From contig JAISTN010000217.1 in NCBI GenBank assembly GCA_031272565.1, positions 1-6,626 of the forward strand: 6,626 nt of DNA, given 5' to 3'. The position numbers and the translations under genes are program-made. This document shows, piece after piece, positions 1 through 4,637 of the stretch. Every line of letters starts with the position of its first letter. Within the stretch, counting starts at the first letter, position 1. The stretch comes from Bifidobacteriaceae bacterium. Lineage in GTDB: Bacteria; Actinomycetota; Actinomycetes; Actinomycetales; WQXJ01. The notes below the pieces were generated by a model. That model saw nothing but the letters and a program-made list of their open reading frames with translations, was not told the origin of the DNA and did no database searches.

Positions 1-102
1 GAGAGTCAGGCCCAAGGCCGCGGCGGGCAACACCACAGCGGCAGCGAACAACCAGGCGCACCAGCGCCTGACCCGCCTTACCGTGTGCATCCAGCACCTC
101 AT
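1..102 (-). CDS. 5' fragment of a secreted or membrane-anchored protein (runs off left edge)
   Basis: The reverse strand from 102 to 1 stays open and reads MRCWMHTVRRVRRWCAW followed by a hydrophobic Leu/Phe/Ala/Val run ending in PAAALGLTL. A basic n-region (five Arg in ten residues) followed by about 17 hydrophobic residues is the form of a signal peptide or N-terminal membrane anchor. Two starts are possible. The ATG at 102 has no clear ribosome binding site. The ATG at 90 has GAGG six bases upstream and gives a shorter, equally good signal sequence, so 90 may be the true start. The frame is closed upstream by a TGA at 139-141, so this is a gene beginning rather than the middle of a longer gene. 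Only about 30 residues are visible and no domain is reached, so the function is unknown. The Cys in the hydrophobic region is not in a convincing lipobox. Confidence 0.5.
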   Translation of the reverse strand, partial: MRCWMHTVRRVRRWCAWLFAAAVVLPAAALGLTL

Positions 103-242
103 CGTCGCAGCCGAACCGAGCCCACACAGACGCCAGGTTCAAAGGTTTTCCGTTTCCCCCGGCGTTTCCCTCAAGCGACACATTATCGGTCCGGTGCCCT
201 TCCCCGCTGAGAATCCAGCCTTGACCTGCGTAGAAGTGCTCA

Positions 243-263
243 GGTTGACCAAGATTGGTTGAC
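243..263. promoter_or_regulatory. Small repeat cluster in the intergenic region, possible operator
   Basis: GGTTGAC occurs twice, at 243-249 and 257-263, 14 bp apart, and the bases between form the inverted repeat ACCAA-GA-TTGGT (248-259). The cluster lies in the 103-300 stretch, which is less GC-rich than the flanking genes and has no convincing gene. It is upstream of the leftward gene that starts at 90 or 102. A GATAAT hexamer on the reverse strand (182-187) could be a -10 box for that gene, but no good -35 sits at the right distance. The repeat could be a regulator site or chance. Confidence 0.2.
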
Positions 264-300
264 GGTTTGGCCCCTTTGGGTCCCAACACGTGCCCGATGC

Positions 301-336
301 CGCCCGCGGGACACCCCAAACGGGCACCCGCGGGCG
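301..336 (-). terminator. GC-rich hairpin after the SDR stop codon, probable operon terminator
   Basis: CGCCCGCGGG (301-310) and CCCGCGGGCG (327-336) are a perfect 10-bp inverted repeat around a 16-nt loop. The loop can itself form a CCC/GGG mini-stem around AAAC. On the reverse strand the hairpin starts four bases after the SDR stop codon (341-343), the expected place for an intrinsic terminator. There is no T tract after it, which is common for terminators in high-GC actinobacteria. An mRNA-stabilising 3' hairpin is the alternative. Confidence 0.6.
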
Positions 337-340
337 CCCG

Positions 341-1156
341 TCAGGTGCGGTCGCCCGGCCGGCCCTCAAAGGTACTCATGGCGGCATTGATGCCGAAAGT
401 GTCCGCCACATGGTCAGCCACCCCCACGGGCAGCAGGCGCAGCGCCGGCACAATCCGCACAAACGGCGGCATGATAATCATCTGGTCGCCACGTTCCACC
501 CCGCGCAGAACCCGCGCTGCCACCTCCTGTGGCTTCAGGATTGGCAGCAGCCACGGCACCTTGGTCTTGACCCCCGCGAACATGCCAGTGTCGATGTAGA
601 ACGGGCACACCGCCATGGTCCGTACGCCCGTCCGCAACTCCCGCATTTCGCCGCGCAGGGCCTCCATGAAGCGCAAGGCTCCGGCCTTGGAGGCGCCATA
701 ATCCGTCATCTTGGAGCCAGCCAGGATGGCCGCGGCCGAGGCGATCGTCACCACGTAGCCCCGGCCCTGGTTCACCATGCCGGGCAAGAACGCCTGGGTC
801 ACCCAGATCGGCCCCTTAGTGTTGACGTCGATGGTCCGGTCGACCGCCGCCTTCGATTCGTCGACCAGGTAACGACCACCCACCACACCGGCATTGTTGA
901 TCAGAATGTCCACCGGGCCTGCCGCCAGGGCCTCCTGCGCCGCCTGGGTCACCGCCGCCTGGTCCGACACGTCGACGCCGTAGCTGGAAGCCTTGCCGCC
1001 CAGGGACAGGATCTGATCCCGCACCGAATCGGCCCGCTGCCGGTTCAGGTCCCACACAATGACGTGAGCGCCCTTGCGGGCCGCTCCCAACGCCATCAGG
1101 CGGCCAACGCCGCTCCCCCCACCCGTGATCAGCACCCGCGCACCAGCAAATGCCAT
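341..1156 (-). CDS. Short-chain dehydrogenase/reductase, retinol/hydroxysteroid dehydrogenase-like
   Basis: A 271-residue classical SDR, an NAD(P)-dependent alcohol/ketone oxidoreductase. The Rossmann motif TGGGSGVG is at residues 11-18. Asp36 at the end of beta-2 suggests NAD(H) preference. NNAG is at 87-90, and the tetrad Asn112, Ser140, Tyr153, Lys157 is complete (YGASK). The layout TIDVNTKG, then AFLPGM, then CPFYIDTGMF, plus a Pro/Leu-rich hydrophobic C-terminus ending STFEGR, matches from memory the SDR16C group (RDH10, HSD17B11), which oxidises hydrophobic alcohols. Substrate here is inference. The start at 1156 was chosen because AGGAAA lies six bases upstream and TGGGSGVG then falls at the usual distance from the N-terminus; a longer reading from 1270 would lie inside the upstream gene. 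The upstream aldehyde dehydrogenase stops 14 nt before it, so the two are surely co-transcribed. Last gene of the operon. Confidence 0.93.
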   Translation of the reverse strand: MAFAGARVLITGGGSGVGRLMALGAARKGAHVIVWDLNRQRADSVRDQILSLGGKASSYGVDVSDQAAVTQAAQEALAAGPVDILINNAGVVGGRYLVDESKAAVDRTIDVNTKGPIWVTQAFLPGMVNQGRGYVVTIASAAAILAGSKMTDYGASKAGALRFMEALRGEMRELRTGVRTMAVCPFYIDTGMFAGVKTKVPWLLPILKPQEVAARVLRGVERGDQMIIMPPFVRIVPALRLLPVGVADHVADTFGINAAMSTFEGRPGDRT

Positions 1157-1170
1157 GCCCCGTTTCCTGC

Positions 1171-2745
1171 TCAACTGTTCAGCACCTTCCTGAAGATCTG
1201 CCCCGCTGTCAGGTGCAGCACCTTGGCCGCACGTGTCATCACAGCCGCGTAGACGTCGCGCGGCATCCACGGCGGCTGGCCCGCGGGGATCAGACGTTGC
1301 GCGGCCACCGTCTGAGTCTCAGAGTACTTCCGAATTCCCTCAACGCCATGCCGGCGGCCCAAACCGCTGGCCCCCACTCCACCCATCGGCGCATCGGTGG
1401 AGCCCCAAGTGGCGGCATAACCCTCGTTGATGTTGACCGTGCCGGCCCGTAGCTGGGCTGCCACCCGCCGGCCATGGCGGACCGAACCGGTCCAGACCGC
1501 GGCATTCAGCCCGTAGTCCGTGTCGTTGGCCCGGGCCACCGCCTCGGCATCGTCCGCCACCGGATACAAGGCCACCACCGGGCCAAACGTCTCCGCCCGG
1601 GCCAGCGTCATCGCCTCCGTCACGCCGGTCAGCACGGTCGGCTCGAAGAACGTGGGGCCCAGATCCGGCCGGGCCTGGCCGCCAGTCAGCACGACCGCCC
1701 CCTTGGCCACGGCATCGGCCACGTGGGCCGCCACCTTGTCCGCCTGGGCTTGGTCGATCAGCGGCCCCAGGTCCGTGTCCCAGCCCGGCTCCACACCCAG
1801 ACGCAGTTCCGCCGCCCGGGCCGCGAAGGCCCCAGCAAAGGCGTCGAAGACATCACGGTGAACATAGATCCGCTCCACCGAGACGCAGAGTTGGCCCGAG
1901 TTGGCGAAGCAGGCCTGGACCGCACCCTGGGCGGCCCGTTCCACCGGCGCGTCCGCCAGCACCAGCAGGGCGTTCTTGCCGCCCAGTTCGGCCGAACACT
2001 CAATCAGGCGCCGCCCGCAGGCCTCCGCCACGATCCGCCCGGTGGCGGTCGAACCGGTGAACATCAGGTGATCGACCTGGTCGATCAACGGCCCGCCCAA
2101 GTCTGAACCAGGGCCGGTCACCACCTGCAGCACGTCCGCGGGCACCCCGGCCCGGTGCAACAGCCGGGCCACGAACAGGGCTGTCAGGGGTGTGGCCGAA
2201 TCCGGTTTCAGAATGACGGCGTTGCCGGCCAGTAGCGCCGGCACGGCGTCCCCCGCCGCCAGCGTCAGCGGGTAGTTCCACGGCGCGATGATCCCCACCA
2301 CCCCCTTGGGCTGGTAGGCCACGCGGGTGGTGGTGCAACCAGGGATGGCCCCCCGGCGGCGCTCTTGACGCAGGTGACGAGGCGCAAACTTGGCGTAATA
2401 GCCGGCGGTCAGCACGGCATCGAGGAACTCTTCCAGGGCCGCGATGCGCGCCTTGCCGGATTCCAGGTGGACCAGGTCCAGCAACTCGTCGCGATGGGCC
2501 ACCAGCAGGTCGCGGAAGCCGGCCACCACGGCGCACCGGTCAATCAGAGGCAAGGCAGCCCACTTGGCCCCGGCGGCCCGGGCCCGAGCGCCGGCTGCTG
2601 CCACATCAGCGGGCGTGCAGATCGGGACCGTGCCGATCACCGCCCCCGTCAACGGGCTGGTCACCGTCAATTCTGAGCGACCCTCCGGCGCCGCCACCTC
2701 AGCGGCCAAGCCGGTCACCTCGGGAAGAACTACACCAGCCGCCAT
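1171..2745 (-). CDS. gabD2: NAD(P)-dependent aldehyde dehydrogenase, succinic semialdehyde dehydrogenase (GabD2) type
   Basis: A 524-residue aldehyde dehydrogenase that oxidises an aldehyde to a carboxylate in the cytoplasm. All hallmarks are present: APWNYP with oxyanion Asn157, VILKPDS with cofactor-binding Lys180, FTGS at 229-232, general base Glu253 in SAELGGKN, nucleophile Cys287 in NSGQLC, and ETFGPV at 385-390. The N-terminus, YQPKGVVGIIAPWNYP, the LMFTGSTATGR region and the roughly 40-residue tail after YSETQTV closely resemble, from memory, mycobacterial GabD2 (Rv1731, about 518 residues), annotated as succinic semialdehyde dehydrogenase. Substrate specificity in this subfamily is poorly predictable, so succinic semialdehyde is only the default reading. 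The start at 2745 has a perfect AGGAGG (2755-2760) nine bases upstream. The previous gene ends 21 nt upstream and an SDR begins 14 nt downstream. The partner SDR suggests it may take an aldehyde made from an alcohol by that enzyme. Confidence 0.95.
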   Translation of the reverse strand: MAAGVVLPEVTGLAAEVAAPEGRSELTVTSPLTGAVIGTVPICTPADVAAAGARARAAGAKWAALPLIDRCAVVAGFRDLLVAHRDELLDLVHLESGKARIAALEEFLDAVLTAGYYAKFAPRHLRQERRRGAIPGCTTTRVAYQPKGVVGIIAPWNYPLTLAAGDAVPALLAGNAVILKPDSATPLTALFVARLLHRAGVPADVLQVVTGPGSDLGGPLIDQVDHLMFTGSTATGRIVAEACGRRLIECSAELGGKNALLVLADAPVERAAQGAVQACFANSGQLCVSVERIYVHRDVFDAFAGAFAARAAELRLGVEPGWDTDLGPLIDQAQADKVAAHVADAVAKGAVVLTGGQARPDLGPTFFEPTVLTGVTEAMTLARAETFGPVVALYPVADDAEAVARANDTDYGLNAAVWTGSVRHGRRVAAQLRAGTVNINEGYAATWGSTDAPMGGVGASGLGRRHGVEGIRKYSETQTVAAQRLIPAGQPPWMPRDVYAAVMTRAAKVLHLTAGQIFRKVLNS

Positions 2746-2766
2746 GACCGTCCGCCTCCTGTTGTG

Positions 2767-3615
2767 CTATTGCCAGGTCCTAGCCCAGACCGTGGCCCTC
2801 ATGTCCGCCGCTTCTGGATAGTCCAGCCCCCAACGGTGGGAAGTCTCCACCGCCAACAGCCGGAACAGGTCCATCGTCGCATACAAGGCCTGCCGCAACG
2901 CCGCCACCTCGTAGGCGGCAAAAGTGTTGGCGAACTGCTGCAAGAACTGCTTGTCCGCCCAGTGCTCCAGGTGGCGGGCCTCCCAGAAGGTGTCGTAGGG
3001 GGCGCCTGCCACAGCCCTGACGGCCCAGGCCTCCATACCCACCAGGCGACTACGCAGGCCGTCCCCCAACAGGGCGGCGGCGGCCGCGGCCTCGCCCCGG
3101 GCCAGCAGTTTGGCTGTCCGGACGGCGTCGATCCAGAAGCCGGCTACCAGGTCGGCAAACTCCTCCTGGGTGGGACGTTCCCCGTGGGCGTGGGCCTCCG
3201 CGGCGGCATCGGCCATCAGGGCCAGTTGGTCGGTGATGCCAACCTCGTCCTTCAGCACCACATAGCCGCGCCGCAGGGCGTCAGCCGCCCGGGTCAAGAA
3301 GGCCTGGTCAACTTCCTGCCCGGTGCCCAGAATGATGAAGTCGATGGCGGCGGCGCCGTCCAGCAGAACCCGCTTGATCGGTGCCCCCGGCATGGTCCGG
3401 TCGGTGGCATAGGCCCAGATCCGGCCCAGTTGGCCCAGCCAATGCTGGGTCGCCAGGTAAGCCTCCGGGTTTTCGACCACCAGGACCACATCCAGGTCCG
3501 CTGCCCGGTCCGCGCCATCGCGGGCCCGGGAGCCGATCACCAAGGCAGCCTTGATCGCCTCGTCGTCCAGTACCAAAGCCGCCAGTTGCTGGCGGTGAGC
3601 CCCATATGTGGCCAT
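2767..3615 (-). CDS. Nucleotidyltransferase of the aminoglycoside 6-adenylyltransferase (AadK/ANT(6)) family
   Basis: A 282-residue protein with the ANT(6)/AadK layout. The N-terminal nucleotidyltransferase core has GSR at 28-30, DLD (Asp40, Asp42) and the third carboxylate Asp92 in AIDFIIL, which together would bind two metal ions and ATP. A helical C-terminal half ends with a segment (FRLLAVETSHRWGLDYP) that lines up with the LFR...VAERLHYAYP end of streptomycin 6-adenylyltransferases. Known members transfer AMP to streptomycin, but distant chromosomal homologues often have no proven resistance role, so I do not call this a resistance gene. The start at 3615 is chosen for GGAGG four bases upstream (3620-3624) and correct family length; a start at 3711 would add 32 unconserved residues across the promoter region. 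First gene of a leftward operon with an aldehyde dehydrogenase 21 nt downstream, an unusual partner. Confidence 0.85.
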   Translation of the reverse strand: MATYGAHRQQLAALVLDDEAIKAALVIGSRARDGADRAADLDVVLVVENPEAYLATQHWLGQLGRIWAYATDRTMPGAPIKRVLLDGAAAIDFIILGTGQEVDQAFLTRAADALRRGYVVLKDEVGITDQLALMADAAAEAHAHGERPTQEEFADLVAGFWIDAVRTAKLLARGEAAAAAALLGDGLRSRLVGMEAWAVRAVAGAPYDTFWEARHLEHWADKQFLQQFANTFAAYEVAALRQALYATMDLFRLLAVETSHRWGLDYPEAADMRATVWARTWQ

Positions 3616-3638
3616 CAATCCTCCGCTAGGGCAATCGA

Positions 3639-3667
3639 ATTGTGTGTTCTGCCCTAAGACCTTAGCG
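3639..3667 (-). promoter_or_regulatory. Possible promoter of the nucleotidyltransferase-ALDH-SDR operon
   Basis: The operon's promoter probably lies in the 105 bp between the two divergent genes. On the reverse strand CACAAT (3644-3639) could be a -10 box, giving a start of transcription near 3632 and a leader of about 17 nt containing the GGAGG ribosome site. No TTGACA-like box is seen 17-18 bp upstream (the hexamer there is CGCTAA), so the call is weak. Confidence 0.25.
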
Positions 3668-3708
3668 CGTGGCGCCGGTGCTGCGAGCCCTGGAGCAGGG
3701 AAATCTGC

Positions 3709-3720
3709 CACAATTGGCCC
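3709..3720 (+). promoter_or_regulatory. Possible -10 box for leaderless transcription of the DUF805 gene
   Basis: CACAAT at 3709-3714 is followed by six bases and then the ATG at 3721, the spacing expected when transcription starts at the A of the start codon. No Shine-Dalgarno sequence lies in the 15 bases before the ATG; the nearest purine-rich run, GGAGCAGGG, is over 20 bases upstream. Leaderless messages with a TANNNT/CACAAT-like box at this distance are common in actinobacteria. A matching -35 is not obvious. Confidence 0.4.
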
Positions 3721-4503
3721 ATGGCGTATTCCAACTTACCCCCAGCGGCCCCAGCGGTCCCCCCCTCTGCCCCAACTCCCCAAGCCAGCGCCGGTGAACC
3801 ACCCCTGGACCAGCCCTACTACGGCTGTTCCCTGCCGGTGGCCATCAAACGCTTCTTCGCCAAGTACGCGGTCTTTTCCGGCCGGGCCTCCCGCTCCGAA
3901 TACTGGTGGGCCTACCTGTTCACCACGGTGGTGTCCTGGATCTTGTCGATCCCGGCCGCGGTCTGGCTGAGCCAGGTCTTCAGCAAGGTGATCCAGTGGA
4001 TGATCGACTCGTTCGAGGCCTCCAACAAGTCCTCCGTGCCGGAACCCGAAATCAGCGCGCCCGGGGCGTTGACCATTGTCTTCATCGCCCTGGCCGCCAT
4101 CTGGGGCCTGGCCATCCTGGTGCCTCAACTGGCCATCACCTGGCGGCGGTTGCATGATGGTGGCTTCAGCGGCCTGTGGTACCTGCTGGTCCTGGTGGGC
4201 CCCGGCTCCATTGTGATCTTCATCTTCACCCTGCTGCCCTCCAAGCCGGAGGGCGTCCGGTTCGATGCCCCCGGCAGCGGCGCCCACATCTTGCCGGAGG
4301 TGCCGGCATACCCGCCGCCCACCCAGCCTTACGCCTACGGCCAGCCGGCCGGTTATCCGCCGGCGCCTTACCCGGCGGCAGGCTATCCGGCCCCGGGCTC
4401 TGCGCCGGCACCCGGCCAGCCGCCGGCCCAGCCGCCGGCACCGTACGCCTGGCAGGGCGAGCCGCCCCAAGCGCCCCAGGCGCCGCAGCCGCCCCAGGCG
4501 TAG
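3721..4503 (+). CDS. DUF805 family integral membrane protein with Pro-rich termini
   Basis: A 260-residue membrane protein. The central region (about residues 34-182) carries the DUF805 signatures: VFSGRASRSEYWWAYLF at 51-67, where Gly-Arg-x-x-R-x-E-Y-W is the family hallmark, and WRRLHDGGFSGLWYLL at 141-156. Membrane segments are predicted by eye at about 62-84, 115-136 and 152-172. DUF805 proteins (Escherichia coli YhaH is one) have no established molecular function. The core is flanked by a 33-residue Pro/Ala-rich N-terminus and a 75-residue C-terminal tail rich in Pro, Tyr, Gln and Ala (YPPP, GYP, QPP repeats, ending PPQA). Such tails are frequent in actinobacterial members and are probably disordered. 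No ribosome site precedes the ATG, so translation may be leaderless. It is divergent from the nucleotidyltransferase operon and convergent with the permease gene, so it is probably a single-gene transcript. Confidence 0.9.
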   Translation: MAYSNLPPAAPAVPPSAPTPQASAGEPPLDQPYYGCSLPVAIKRFFAKYAVFSGRASRSEYWWAYLFTTVVSWILSIPAAVWLSQVFSKVIQWMIDSFEASNKSSVPEPEISAPGALTIVFIALAAIWGLAILVPQLAITWRRLHDGGFSGLWYLLVLVGPGSIVIFIFTLLPSKPEGVRFDAPGSGAHILPEVPAYPPPTQPYAYGQPAGYPPAPYPAAGYPAPGSAPAPGQPPAQPPAPYAWQGEPPQAPQAPQPPQA

Positions 4504-4637
4504 GCCAGGTCTGCTCTTGGTCCGCTGGCCCTCTTGATGTGCGGGCACGGCGGTGAAGTAAGGCGTCATGAAGAGGTGACTTGGCTCACCGGCTGATCGG
4601 CCGGGGCCAGGCCCGCAGGGCCGGGCGTGGCTGCCGG
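4504..4637. terminator. Convergent intergenic region with several small hairpins, possible terminators
   Basis: This 134-bp gap separates the stops of two converging genes, so terminators are expected. Possible stems are GGCCAG/CTGGCC (4503-4508 and 4525-4530, 16-nt loop) directly at the DUF805 stop, GGTGA/TCACC (4575-4579 and 4586-4590), CCGGC/GCCGG (4589-4593 and 4600-4604), and GGCCC-GCA-GGGCC (4610-4622), which lies 15 nt beyond the permease stop on the reverse strand. All are only 5-6 bp and none is followed by a T run, so which one acts is unclear. No gene is visible here. Confidence 0.3.

Noticed and set aside
290..1252. Long forward open frame (320 codons) across the SDR gene
   Set aside because: It lies antisense to an SDR with all catalytic motifs, is rich in His/Arg/Gln as expected of GC-rich antisense frames, and has no recognisable domain.
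2764..3657. Forward open frame of 297 codons over the nucleotidyltransferase gene
   Set aside because: Antisense shadow. The reverse strand has the GSR, DLD and IDF catalytic set and a correct ribosome site; the forward product has no family features.
3616..3711. Nucleotidyltransferase start 32 codons farther upstream at 3711
   Set aside because: The extension is not family-like, has no ribosome site, and would overlap the probable promoters of both divergent genes. The ATG at 3615 has GGAGG just upstream.
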